Shown here: piece by piece, positions 24,260 to 32,073 of the stretch | Numbering within the stretch: position 1 is the stretch's first letter | Layout: each line of letters starts with the position of its first letter | Assembly: GCF_016901135.1 (NCBI RefSeq) | Contig: NZ_JAFEVL010000036.1 | Coordinates: 1 to 64,000 of the forward strand | Source of the DNA: Martinezella lusitana | GTDB taxonomy: Bacteria; Pseudomonadota; Alphaproteobacteria; Rhizobiales; Rhizobiaceae | Direction: 5' to 3' | Length of the DNA stretch: 64,000 bases | The notes under the pieces: model-generated | Told to the model about the DNA's origin: nothing | Database searches by the model: none | Seen by the model: only the letters and a program-made list of their open reading frames with translations | Translations under genes and position numbers: made by a program

Positions 24260-24679
24260 TCATATTCCGTCCCGGGAACCGAAGCTCCCGCCGGATCGGA
24301 CTTCCTTCGCTATTCTCGAGCGCTCGGCGGCGTAGTTCGGCACTATCATGGGATAATCGGCGGGCAATCCCCATTTGACGCGATATTGCTCCGGCGTCAG
24401 CCTGTATTTGACACACAGATGACGACGCAGCGATTTGAACGTTCGGCCGTCCTCCAGGCAAACGAGGTAGTCTGGTGTGATGGAGAGTGCGATGGGCACG
24501 GCAGACTTTTGCTGTTTAGGCGTTATGGTGTCGGTCCCGGCGCCCGAGACGCCCGACAGGCTTTCATAGACCCCTTCGATGAGATCGGTGACGCTGTCAC
24601 AGGCGATAAAGTTATTTGCCACGAACGAACAGACGATATTGCGAGTGAGATTGAGCAATTGGGGGTGGCGTTCAGACAA
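24260..24679 (-). CDS. MucR/Ros family transcriptional regulator, degenerate zinc finger
   Basis: A 139-residue MucR/Ros-type regulator. The DNA-binding region is LVCLEDGRTFKSLRRHLCVK followed by YRLTPEQYRVKWGLPADYPM and VPNYAAERSRIAK. The family zinc finger is altered: the second Cys is Asp (CLED, as in other zinc-independent MucR-type homologues) and the last His is Lys (RHLCVKY where RHLxTHY is usual). The N-terminal part contains the usual NIVCSFVANNFI oligomerisation helix. MucR proteins silence AT-rich and horizontally acquired genes and control polysaccharide and symbiosis genes. The frame opens with TTG 24679; no better start is visible. Monocistronic. Confidence 0.85.
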   Translation of the reverse strand: MSERHPQLLNLTRNIVCSFVANNFIACDSVTDLIEGVYESLSGVSGAGTDTITPKQQKSAVPIALSITPDYLVCLEDGRTFKSLRRHLCVKYRLTPEQYRVKWGLPADYPMIVPNYAAERSRIAKEVRSGGSFGSRDGI

Positions 24680-24778
24680 GTGATATTCCCGTTAATTGAT
24701 CCTGCCGCGATATGCTGCCGCCGCCGCCCGATCCGCCGCCATTTCGATCTTGGACGAATGCCGTATGTGTGGATCGAC

Positions 24779-24806
24779 AGCAGCTCCTCCCATGGGAGGA
24801 GCTGCT
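24779..24806. repeat. Perfect 28-bp palindrome
   Basis: The two 14-base arms, each AGCAGCTCCTCCCA and its complement, meet with no spacer around CATG. Either strand could form a hairpin with only a minimal loop. There is no T-run, so it is not a normal terminator. Confidence 0.75.
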
Positions 24807-25059
24807 AACGCCAGCGCAAGGCCGACGACATGAATGACAAAACGGACATCCCCGCGCACTCCCTTTCCCAAACGTCCGTCAACCTTGATCGCGGCCGTTC
24901 CCAACAAATCATCGCGCATTAGAATATCGTCAAAATCTCACCTTTCCACAGCCATAGGACCAATGCCCTGGGTATTCAGACCTTAGTCTGATTCACCGTC
25001 ATGTGGTGCATTCCAGATGTGTGTTCTCGAGGCGGAAAATCACCCCCTTCCGGCGGGGT

Positions 25060-25117
25060 GCCGACCGGATTAGCGATGATATCATCGCAGCTTATCCGCA
25101 TTGTGAGCTCGGTCGGC
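25060..25117. repeat. Nested inverted repeat
   Basis: An outer pair GCCGACCG (25060-25067) and CGGTCGGC (25110-25117) encloses a perfect 16-bp palindrome GCGATGATATCATCGC (25073-25088). The region lies upstream of the small gene at 25283 and could be an operator, cruciform or structured RNA. Confidence 0.5.
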
Positions 25118-25282
25118 CGACACTCATTTGATCTGCTATCCTTCGGTCGACTCACAAGCCGGACAGATCGCCGCTAAGCCGATCCCTGAACCGATCGTTA
25201 AAATGCGGTTGGTTATTTATACCCTTAAGCAAGATAGCCGCGGCTACCGGAATGGCGTTGGATTAACAACGAGAAACCCTAA

Positions 25283-25567
25283 ATGCAACAAACACATGAT
25301 GTGGTTGGCGGTGCACTCAAAACAATGAATGACATGGCTGACAATCTTACGACCCTGATCACCGCGAGCGATCCCCCGGCGGTCATCCTTACCACGCTTA
25401 TGAGCGAGGCTACTCTGGCCTTTCCGGGCTTGCGGGACGCGGATATCGCGAAACTGATCGACGATCTTCTGCAGACGGCGGAAGGCAAATCTACAGCTTC
25501 GGCTGAAGTTATCCCGTTTCCATTGTCTCGCCGCCGAGAGACGGCAACCGACCTTGCGCGCGCATGA
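25283..25567 (+). CDS. Hypothetical 94-residue helical protein
   Basis: MQQTHDVVGGALKTMNDMAD opens a helical protein; the middle is VILTTLMSEATLAFPGLRDA followed by DIAKLIDDLLQTAEG. The frame is uninterrupted and composition is normal. The ribosome site (GAGAAACCCTAA) is modest. No family recognised. Confidence 0.55.
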   Translation: MQQTHDVVGGALKTMNDMADNLTTLITASDPPAVILTTLMSEATLAFPGLRDADIAKLIDDLLQTAEGKSTASAEVIPFPLSRRRETATDLARA

Positions 25568-25694
25568 TCAGGTCAATTCCCCCCAAAATCAGAGCCGAGG
25601 ACCATTGGAGGAAAGATACTGCTCTTGATTATTCGCCCTGAAACGGCGAAGGGAAAAGTGTCAGTATCGTACCATAATTTTTCTGGACGGCCCC

Positions 25695-26003
25695 ATGCTC
25701 AAGAATTTTGCCATAGCGGCGATCGCAGTTGCGACAATCATGTCAGCAACACCATCCTTCTCACAAAGCATCGAGATCGGCCCCGGTGGCGTACGCGTCA
25801 ATCCGGGCATGGAGCCGCCGCCGCGTGACATGGGTATTAGTGAGCGCCAAGCCATTCGCATAGCGCGAGGCAACGGCGTGCAGGATGTGGATGACGTCGC
25901 CCGCAGACGCAATGTCTTTATCGTACGGGGCGCAGACCGTGACGGTGACGACATCAAAGTCGTGATCGATCGGCGCACGGGCGAAGTACTTTCGGTCGAT
26001 TAA
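25695..26003 (+). CDS. Exported PepSY-like small protein
   Basis: A 102-residue protein with a clear signal peptide (MLKNFAIAAIAVATIMSATP, cleavage near SFSQ). The mature part, ISERQAIRIARGNGVQDVDD, then VFIVRGADRDGDDIKVVIDR and RTGEVLSVD, has the pattern of a PepSY-type domain (helix, then strands, ending D.rTGevl.v). Probably periplasmic; such domains are thought to inhibit proteases or bind metal or ligands. It stands alone. ATG 25695 is chosen because the signal peptide begins there. Confidence 0.75.
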   Translation: MLKNFAIAAIAVATIMSATPSFSQSIEIGPGGVRVNPGMEPPPRDMGISERQAIRIARGNGVQDVDDVARRRNVFIVRGADRDGDDIKVVIDRRTGEVLSVD

Positions 26004-26289
26004 ATGCTCTGACGGAGCCTTGGCCTGTATATCTTGCAGCCTGTAATGTTGCGGAGGGAAACAGGAAGGCTCTTTCAAGTACGGCAAACAAGCAGCGCCA
26101 CCGAATGTGCCCCGCATACCAAATCAAGTACGTGGGGCAAAATCGGTGGCAGCGTTTCAGTGAACGGACATAGAAGTGTGTATAATCAGTCCCATTAGGG
26201 ACGCATGTGTCAGATTTCAAAGTCGACGTCAGCGCCGAGCGTGCAATTGGTCGCCTTGAAGGGATTGGAACCGACGACATCCCAAGTAG

Positions 26290-26533
26290 ATTGGCTAAGT
26301 GCTTGATAAGGTGGAGTTCGCGGCGTAACGCCTATTTATGGAACTCTAATAGAGTGGCGGTTCATTCGACGATTCTTGTTATCGTTCATAATTCCGAGAT
26401 GAGGATCTCGGTGTCGGCCATGACTATCTCCACGATCGCAAGTTCCGAATGCCATCGAGAAAATCGAGACGTTCTTTAGTAGGCGATGTGTTTTGATTGA
26501 TTGGTACCCGCCCCAAAGGGCGGGCACCATTTT
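26290..26533 (+). ncRNA. Candidate small RNA ending at an orphan terminator
   Basis: A strong plus-strand terminator (26503-26533) has no convincing protein-coding gene in front of it; the only frame (26207-26479) looks non-protein-like. The transcript 5' end is a guess. The stretch includes short self-complementary segments such as CCGAGATGAGGATCTCGG (26394-26411). Confidence 0.3.
26503..26533 (+). terminator. Rho-independent terminator
   Basis: GGTACCCGCCC (26503-26513) pairs with GGGCGGGCACC (26518-26528) with one mismatch around CAAA and is followed by ATTTTTG on the plus strand. The minus strand lacks a T-run, so it terminates plus-strand transcription. Confidence 0.75.
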
Positions 26534-26567
26534 TGATGAGTTTCGTGGGACAGGAAGCGGAGCGGGC

Positions 26568-26858
26568 TTAGTTGACCCCGCCTATGATGAAGGACCGATA
26601 GTCGGCCCCGAGAAACCGGTGTTTTACGGCAGCCTGGTATTCGGGACTGTCGTAAAAGGCGCGTGCCGCTTCCATAGTGGGAAAGCTGACCATCACCACG
26701 CCTTCCGGAGCGGCCCCCTCGAGGACATCCTGAGGGCCGTGAGCGGCAAGTACGGTCGCTCCCGATTCTCCCAGCAGTGGCCTCAACATTTCGGCATATG
26801 TCTGCAGTTCAGCTGCATTGCGGCTGCGTTCTTGAATAAAAATCGCATAAGCGGTCAT
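26568..26858 (-). CDS. DUF1330 family protein
   Basis: A 96-residue protein starting MTAYAIFIQERSRNAAELQT. The pattern TVLAAHGPQDVLEGAAPEGV, VMVSFPTMEAARAFYDSPEY and AAVKHRFLGADYRSFIIGGV is the DUF1330 dimeric alpha-beta barrel (ferredoxin-like). Start 26858 was chosen because AAGGAGAT is 7 bases upstream; the frame extends further back only into the relic of another gene. Small cytoplasmic protein of unknown function. Confidence 0.88.
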   Translation of the reverse strand: MTAYAIFIQERSRNAAELQTYAEMLRPLLGESGATVLAAHGPQDVLEGAAPEGVVMVSFPTMEAARAFYDSPEYQAAVKHRFLGADYRSFIIGGVN

Positions 26859-26889
26859 GCTAAAATCTCCTTGAAAGTTCAATTCGCGG

Positions 26890-27003
26890 TCGGTTGCAAA
26901 ATGACGACCGTGGCCTAAGACGGTTAGGTTTGAAAGCTGCTCGAAGGCTGCGCAGGCTTTGTCGAAGTCGAATACGCTGTCGATCTCTGGGCGCAATTGG
27001 AGC
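26890..27003 (-). pseudogene. Relic of the C-terminus of a zinc-type alcohol dehydrogenase/quinone reductase
   Basis: In the frame directly upstream of the DUF1330 gene the bases encode LQLRPEIDSVFDFDKACAAF followed by EQL, matching the conserved end of medium-chain dehydrogenases (lrPvid.vfpf..a..Afe.l). An in-frame TAG precedes it and the expected GKivi ending is lost, so only a fragment remains. Confidence 0.5.
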
Positions 27004-27103
27004 TACGGCAGCCGTTGACGCGCGATAAGCGGGAGCCGGATTTGCAGATCAGGGCTCGACGCGTTGTCGCCCTTTTCCGTCATTTCCGCCCCCCGCACCG
27101 ACA

Positions 27104-27529
27104 TCAGTTCGTCGTAACGGTGATGGCCACGTCGATGTTGCCCCTCACCGCGTTCGAATAGGGGCACGTCGCATGCGCCGCCTTTACGATCTCCTCAGCC
27201 GTCGCCTGATCGACTCCGGCGATCGTGACGTCGAGCGCCACTGAAAGGACGAACCCACCGCTGCCATTTGGTGACAAGCCCACTTCGGCCACCACCACGA
27301 TGTCGGTATCCTTCACCCTGGTGGCCTTGTTGCGGGTGACGTGGATCACCGCATTTTCAAAGCAGGCCGCATAGCCGGCCGCGAACAGTTGCTCCGGATT
27401 GGTCGCACCGCCCTTACCGCCCATCGTCGTGGGCAACGCCAGCGGAAGATCAAGAAGGCCGTCTTCGCTGCGGACGGTACCGCTGCGGCCACCGATCGCT
27501 GTGACTTTGGTGCTGTAGAGTACGCTCAT
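27104..27529 (-). CDS. ohr: Organic hydroperoxide resistance protein (Ohr/OsmC family)
   Basis: A 141-residue OsmC-fold peroxidase. Catalytic cysteines are in AAGYAACFENAVIHV and HATCPYSNAVRGNI. The N-terminus LYSTKVTAIGGRSGTVRSED and GATNPEQLFAAGYAACF are typical of Ohr rather than OsmC. It reduces organic hydroperoxides in the cytoplasm using lipoylated protein thiols. Start 27529 (MSVLYSTKV) was chosen because GGAG is just upstream; the frame extends back only as unrelated sequence. It lies 13 bases downstream of the SDR gene on the same strand, so the two are probably cotranscribed under the TetR regulator. Confidence 0.9.
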   Translation of the reverse strand: MSVLYSTKVTAIGGRSGTVRSEDGLLDLPLALPTTMGGKGGATNPEQLFAAGYAACFENAVIHVTRNKATRVKDTDIVVVAEVGLSPNGSGGFVLSVALDVTIAGVDQATAEEIVKAAHATCPYSNAVRGNIDVAITVTTN

Positions 27530-27542
27530 CGTCGGGCTCCTG

Positions 27543-28421
27543 TCACAGCATCTCTGACATGCCAAACGAGGTCAGCATCTCGTTCTGAATAGGGCGTACG
27601 GCCTCGTTCAGTCGATGAACGCCGAAGTCCAGACCTTCGGGCATGACGACCGTGCGCAATGGACGCCGCTCCGTGGCCTCGACCAGTTCCGCGATGGCAT
27701 CGGCCACGCGTTGAGGGCGCGGGGGATTGGCCTCGTCCTGTCCGTCATTGGCATGCGCCTTGATCTGACCCGGGATTGCCGCAACCTCGCCGTAGGATGC
27801 AAGCACCGTTTGGTCGGATGGCTCCGGGCTTGACGAGATAAGGTTGCTCGGGAACGGCCCCGGCTCGACAATGACGGAGTCGATTCCAAAGCCCTTCAGT
27901 TCGTAGCGATAGGCTTCGGCGAGCCCCTCGAGCGCGAACTTGCTCGCGGAGTACGTTCCGAAGAACGGAAAGACCACCCGACCCATCAGGGATGTCACAT
28001 GAACGAGGAGTCCGCTGCCGGCCGCACGCATATGCGGCAGGACCGCGCGGTCGGCCCGCACGGCTCCAAAGAAATTGACCGCAAAGAGCCGTTCGACGTC
28101 CGCGACCGTGTAGGCTTCCGTGATCCCGACGGGCATCAGTCCGGCGTTGTTGACCAGGACGTCGATCTTTCCGTGCTGCTTGATGACCTGCTCGATCGTA
28201 GAGTTGACCGATGCCTCATTAGAGACGTCCATCTCAAGGACTTGCAGCCCATGCCCTTCTGCCTTCGCCGCATCGATAAGCTCCCTCGCAACTTGGGCAT
28301 TTCGCCCTTCGATGTCCCGCATGGTTGCAACTACCGTATGACCCCGCCTTGCGAGCTCCAACACCGTGAGTTTCCCGAAACCACTGCTCGCGCCTGTCAC
28401 AACAACAACTTTTCCGCTCAT
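27543..28421 (-). CDS. Short-chain dehydrogenase/reductase
   Basis: A 292-residue classical SDR. The NAD(P) site is TGASSGFG (residues about 8-15) with NNAG in DVLVNNAGLMP; the active site is Ser in HVTSLMGR with YSASKFALEG (Tyr and Lys). Start 28421 (MSGKVVVVTGASS) has AAAGGA upstream; the longer frame reaches past the divergent promoter. Substrate unknown. Divergent from a TetR gene with palindromic operators between them, and followed by ohr. A TetR-controlled redox/stress operon is the likely reading. Confidence 0.92.
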   Translation of the reverse strand: MSGKVVVVTGASSGFGKLTVLELARRGHTVVATMRDIEGRNAQVARELIDAAKAEGHGLQVLEMDVSNEASVNSTIEQVIKQHGKIDVLVNNAGLMPVGITEAYTVADVERLFAVNFFGAVRADRAVLPHMRAAGSGLLVHVTSLMGRVVFPFFGTYSASKFALEGLAEAYRYELKGFGIDSVIVEPGPFPSNLISSSPEPSDQTVLASYGEVAAIPGQIKAHANDGQDEANPPRPQRVADAIAELVEATERRPLRTVVMPEGLDFGVHRLNEAVRPIQNEMLTSFGMSEML

Positions 28422-28463
28422 CTTAAGTCCTTTCTTTATAATCCATCGGCCGTAAACCACAAT

Positions 28464-28516
28464 TAGACAGACCTGTATGTATTTGCAATCGCAAAATTTA
28501 CAGAATAGTCTGTCTA
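28464..28516. promoter_or_regulatory. Paired palindromic operators between SDR and TetR genes
   Basis: TAGACAGAC (28464-28472) and its exact complement GTCTGTCTA (28508-28516) flank the promoter region. The right copy contains ACAGA-ATAG-TCTGT, a perfect palindrome; the left copy contains the related ACAGACCTGT. This is the layout of a TetR autoregulatory operator. Confidence 0.7.
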
Positions 28517-28547
28517 TATGTAGGTGAAGAATCTGAGGTATCGGGAA

Positions 28548-29183
28548 ATGCAAACGCGTGGTGAGTTTGGGAATGTAGATGGGCGATCGCTTGATGAGCT
28601 AGCCCCGCGAGAACGCGTCATAAGGACTGCTTCGGACCTGTTTTACCGGCTCAGCATCAACTCTGTCGGAATAGACCGGATCATCGCTGAAAGCGGCGTG
28701 GCGAAGATGACTTTCTATAAGCACTTCCCCTCGAAAGCTGCCCTCATCGCTACCTATCTGCGCGACACGAGAGCTATCTGGTTCCAGATGCTCGCGACCG
28801 CGACGGAAAAGCCTGGTCTGTCGACAGTTGAGCGTGTACTCGCAATTTTCGACGCGATAGATGAACCCCTCCAAGCACGTACTTTCCGCGGCTGTTCGTT
28901 CGCGAGAGGACTGGCAGAATTCGGACCCGAGGCGAACACCCCGGAAGTGCAGGCGACAATTGCCGAGTATTTCAAGGAACTGCATGAATTCGTTGCATCG
29001 CTTATTGAGCCGCTCGCTTTGGGTAACCCTAAGCGAGCCGTCATCCAGATCCTGTCGCTTATCCAAGGCTCGTTCGTGATGGCACAGTCGATTCCTGACC
29101 CTGAAATTGTGCAGGCCAACCGCGAAGCAGCCAGATTGTTGTTAGAGAACGATTTGGCCGCGTTGTCCAAACGGGAAACTTGA
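28548..29183 (+). CDS. TetR family transcriptional regulator
   Basis: A 211-residue regulator. The N-terminal helix-turn-helix is SINSVGIDRIIAESGVAKMT followed by FYKHFPSKAALIATYL. The C-terminal ligand domain has FRGCSFARGLAEFG and ends LENDLAALSKRET. Start ATG 28548 is preferred because GAGG lies about 9 bases upstream; the GTG at 28524 overlaps the operator. Likely represses the divergent SDR-ohr operon and itself through the palindromes at 28464-28516. Confidence 0.88.
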   Translation: MQTRGEFGNVDGRSLDELAPRERVIRTASDLFYRLSINSVGIDRIIAESGVAKMTFYKHFPSKAALIATYLRDTRAIWFQMLATATEKPGLSTVERVLAIFDAIDEPLQARTFRGCSFARGLAEFGPEANTPEVQATIAEYFKELHEFVASLIEPLALGNPKRAVIQILSLIQGSFVMAQSIPDPEIVQANREAARLLLENDLAALSKRET

Positions 29184-29189
29184 GGGCGG

Positions 29190-29356
29190 ACGGCAAGCTC
29201 GCCGTCCATCTCCAAGCGGGTGTTGGTGATCCGCCCTGAGATACACGAGGCGGGGCCGGATGTACGTGCCGAACGTGGCCGCGACCGAGTTCCATGCCAA
29301 TGCGTGGCACTCCCCATATACCCCGTACCAATCAGTCCAACGCCAAGTTTGCTCAA
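29190..29356 (-). pseudogene. Frameshifted N-terminus of a Gfo/Idh/MocA oxidoreductase
   Basis: From 29356 the frame reads MSKLGVGLIGTGYMG, a Rossmann NAD-binding start, then loses frame: one base appears missing near 29310, after which the expected KCHALAWNSVAATFG-like sequence continues in another frame. It is cut off after about 50 codons. Relic of a sugar or inositol dehydrogenase gene. Confidence 0.65.
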
Positions 29357-29421
29357 CTCAAATCCTCGCCTAACAGGTTGATAGAAAGATCGGATAGAAA
29401 AGATCGTTCGCTCGCGACAGC

Positions 29422-29706
29422 TCAGCCATAGACTTGCGATCGACGCCGAATTTCATCCTGAAAAACCTTACACGCAGCCTTGATATTCGAAAATCCCATC
29501 ACTGCGACGAACCTCAAGACGGTCGAGCTTGAGACGCCCGCGCGTCTTGCGATGTCGCTGGTCGGGCCGAAGGCAAGGAGTTCGGGATGATCCAAACACA
29601 GGCGAGCAACCTCCTCGACGCGCGTCGGAAACAGGATATCGCGCCTGGAGATTCTCTCTTTGAGGCTGCGGAAGCTGGGCGCCGGAGCCGTGACGGTGTC
29701 GAGCAT
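29422..29706 (-). pseudogene. Truncated MurR/RpiR family regulator
   Basis: Ninety-four codons encode the N-terminal helix-turn-helix of an RpiR regulator (SFRSLKERISRRDILFPTRV, TSDIARRAGVSSSTVLRFVA followed by VMGFSNIKAACKVFQDEIRR). The stop at 29422 leaves out the SIS sugar-binding domain (about 180 residues), so the gene is broken or makes only the DNA-binding part. In rhizobia an RpiR protein (IolR) controls inositol genes, and a broken inositol-dehydrogenase-like gene lies directly upstream. Confidence 0.7.
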
Positions 29707-29724
29707 TGGCGATTTTCCTCCAGC

Positions 29725-30640
29725 CTAAATGATCTCAGCAAGGCTGACGGTCTGCCCGGTTTTCAGGGACCGCGTCGCGGCTTCTGCCAGCGCCAGCGCA
29801 TTGACGCCGTCATCAAGCGAAACCGGCAGAGCCGAACCCGACGTGATGGCTTCGACGAAGGCATTCCACTCGATCGAGTAAGCGCGCATATAGCGCTCAA
29901 GGAAAAAGAATTCCGGCTTGGCGCCGGTCACACCATCTTTCGTCGATCGGGTGACAGTGTTCTCCAGGATATTGCCCGCCGACAGGAGACCCTCGGAGCC
30001 CAGCAACTCGATGCGCTGGTCATAGCCATAGACCGCGCGCCGGCTGTTCTTGATGACGGCGATGCGGCCATCGGAGAATTTCAGCGTGACGGCAGCGGTG
30101 TCGACATCGCCCGCCGCACCGATCTCCGGATCGATAATCGAGCTTCCGATGGCCGTTACCGTCTCGGGCGCGCCACCGAAGATCCAGCAGGCCATGTCGA
30201 AGTCATGGATCCTCATGTCCCGGAACAGACCGCCGGAAACCTTGATGTAGGCGACCGGAGATGGCGCCGGATCGAATGAGGTGATCGACAGCAGTTCTGT
30301 CTTGCCGAGATCGCCCCGGTCGGCGGCAGCCTTGAGGGCTGCAAAGTTCTAGCCAATCATCACGGGTTTGCCGGTGGCGGCAGCGACGATCTGGCATGCG
30401 CGTGCGCGCTCGAGGCTGAGATCGACAGGCTTTTCGTAGAGCACGGCCTTACCGGCCCTCGTCGCCGCCTCGATCAGGTCCGAGTGGGTGTCCGTCGATG
30501 TCGCGATGAGCACCGCGTCGATGGCGGGATCGTTGATGATGTCGGAACTGGAGCGCGCCTCGGCGCCATATTGCGCCGCCAGTTTTGCAGCGGCGTCCGT
30601 ATTGACGTCCGAAACGGCGACCAGCGCGCTACACCGTCTC
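29725..30640 (-). pseudogene. Broken inositol 2-dehydrogenase-like gene (Gfo/Idh/MocA)
   Basis: On the minus strand the sequence encodes ALVAVSDVNTDAAAKLAAQY, then AVLYEKPVDLSLERARACQI (the EKP motif with the catalytic Lys), then KPVMIG, an in-frame TAG at 30349-30351, then NFAALKAAADRGDLGKTELL, MRIHDFDMACWIFGG and an intact C-terminus ending GQTVSLAEII. About seven residues (FNRRFDP-like) are missing at the TAG, and the N-terminal nucleotide-binding residues are absent beyond about 30640. From 30640 to 30783 another protein fragment (AFSTVRDAVDAKLSLADNRV) is in the same frame but interrupted by TAG. The best match in pattern is IolG. Confidence 0.75.
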
Positions 30641-30814
30641 TGCGTCCGCTTCTACTGCCAGCGGAAGGGCGAACAGATTTGAACGTTCCAGAGTGCTGCC
30701 TCAACCCGGTTGTCGGCCAGGCTGAGTTTTGCATCAACTGCATCGCGTACAGTCGAGAATGCAGCGAGCCCAGGGCGCCATAGCCACCCTTAAAGCTCGG
30801 CGGGAACCGGCGTG

Positions 30815-31189
30815 CTAATTATTTGCGGGTTGATGCATGTCACGCCGCATGAAGGCCCAGTCGATCAGTTCTGCCATGGATGGACCCAGGGCAATGCCCA
30901 TATCGCTGAGTGCGTACTCAACGCGTGGCGGAACCTGGGGATAGACAGTCCGTGTGACAATGCCGTCCTTCTCCAGCTCCTTAAGCTGCTGGATCAGCAT
31001 TTTCTGGTTCACGCCCTCGACACGCTTTTCCAATTCGGAGAACCGCAACGGACCCTTTGCTCCGAACAGCTGACAGATGATGACGATCTTCCATTTCCCC
31101 TCAAGGACCTGAAGAGCGTCCCTGGTCGCAGCTGCCCAGATCGATTGCTGCTTGGGATCGTCGCAGCGCCAGTCTCGTTCGATTGCCAT
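30815..31189 (-). CDS. HxlR family transcriptional regulator
   Basis: A 124-residue winged-helix regulator: VLEGKWKIVIICQLFGAKGP, RFSELEKRVEGVNQKMLIQQ LKELEKDGIV and the wing RTVYPQVPPRVEYALSDMG are the HxlR signature. A Cys in DWRCDDP near the N-terminus may sense electrophiles, as known for some members. Start 31189 (MAIERDW) was chosen because GAGGT is just upstream; the frame extends back without conserved content. Divergent from two tandem reductases, which it probably controls. Confidence 0.9.
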   Translation of the reverse strand: MAIERDWRCDDPKQQSIWAAATRDALQVLEGKWKIVIICQLFGAKGPLRFSELEKRVEGVNQKMLIQQLKELEKDGIVTRTVYPQVPPRVEYALSDMGIALGPSMAELIDWAFMRRDMHQPANN

Positions 31190-31210
31190 ACTTACCTCAA
31201 GGTGGGTTAC

Positions 31211-31280
31211 ACACTTTTTAGTCGGTTCTTGCCCTATCACATAGCTATACCTATTCTTCGGAGCACAAAAAGTCACTAGT
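31211..31280. promoter_or_regulatory. Inverted repeat between hxlR-type gene and reductases
   Basis: ACACTTTTTAGT (31211-31222) and ACAAAAAGTCACTAGT (31265-31280) contain ACTTTTT and its complement AAAAAGT in opposite orientation within the divergent promoter region. They are candidate HxlR sites. Confidence 0.35.
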
Positions 31281-31324
31281 CCATTGGAGTGCGTTGACTC
31301 CAACTCTCACTGCAAGGAAATGAT

Positions 31325-32059
31325 ATGAAGATCGGAATTATCGGCGCAGGCAACATCGGCGCGACTCTGGCACGCAAGCTCTCTGCTGCAGGGCACGAGA
31401 TAAAGCTCGCAAACTCCAAGGGCCCGGAGTCGATCCGCGGCCTTGCCGCGGACGTCGGTGCGACGGCAACGACCAAGGAAGAGGCCGTGACCGGGGTGAA
31501 TATTGTGATCCTCTCCATCCCGTTCTCAGCGCATCGCGATCTTGCCGATTTGTTTGAAAATGTCCCAGAGAACGTCGTCGTGGTAGACACGTCCAACTAC
31601 TATCCGTTTCGGGACGGAGCGATTACCGACGTCGATGGTGGCAAACCGGAAGCGGTCTGGGTCACCGAGCAGATCAACCGACCGATCATTAAAGCCTGGA
31701 ATGCGGTGCTTTCTGCGACTCTCGCGGAAAAAGGGGTAGACAAGTCGCAACCCGGCCGTATCGCCCTTCCGGTAGCGGGTGACGATCCCGTAGCAAAGTC
31801 GCGTGTCATAGAACTGGTAGAGGCGACAGGCTTCGACGCCGTCGATGCCGGGGGGCTTGCGACCTCATGGCGACAGCAGCCAGGCACGCCTGCCTATTGC
31901 ACGGAACTGACGGCTGATGAGCTGAAAACGGCTCTTGGAAAAGCAGATCAAAGCCGGTCGGCGGATAACCGCGAGATCCTGATCAAGGGATTCATGGAGA
32001 GAGGCAATAGCCTTACTCACGACGACATTGTCGCCCGCAACCGCGCCGTCACCGCGTGA
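31325..32059 (+). CDS. NADPH-dependent F420-reductase-like oxidoreductase, copy 1
   Basis: A 244-residue Rossmann protein of the NADP_oxidored_F420-like family. The dinucleotide site is MKIGIIGAGNIGATLARKLS, with ANSKGPESIRGLA as the NADPH-specific segment, VVVVDTSNYYPFRDG and WNAVLSATLAEKG. The C-terminal helices end in SWRQQPGTPAYCTEL. In bacteria without F420 such proteins act on other substrates, not known here. First of two tandem paralogues divergent from the HxlR gene. Confidence 0.88.
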   Translation: MKIGIIGAGNIGATLARKLSAAGHEIKLANSKGPESIRGLAADVGATATTKEEAVTGVNIVILSIPFSAHRDLADLFENVPENVVVVDTSNYYPFRDGAITDVDGGKPEAVWVTEQINRPIIKAWNAVLSATLAEKGVDKSQPGRIALPVAGDDPVAKSRVIELVEATGFDAVDAGGLATSWRQQPGTPAYCTELTADELKTALGKADQSRSADNREILIKGFMERGNSLTHDDIVARNRAVTA

Positions 32060-32073
32060 GCGACAGAGGAAAT

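Larger units (their letters stand above)
24680..25282. other. Intergenic region with two strong palindromes
   Basis: About 600 bases with no firm gene; a minus-strand frame at 24692-24919 is possible but weak. It contains a 28-bp perfect palindrome (24779-24806) and a nested inverted repeat (25060-25117), described separately. Confidence 0.45.

Noticed and set aside
24692..24919. Minus-strand 75-codon frame across the 28-bp palindrome
   Set aside because: It has a hydrophobic stretch but no ribosome site or family, and the palindrome alone may explain any constraint; kept as intergenic.
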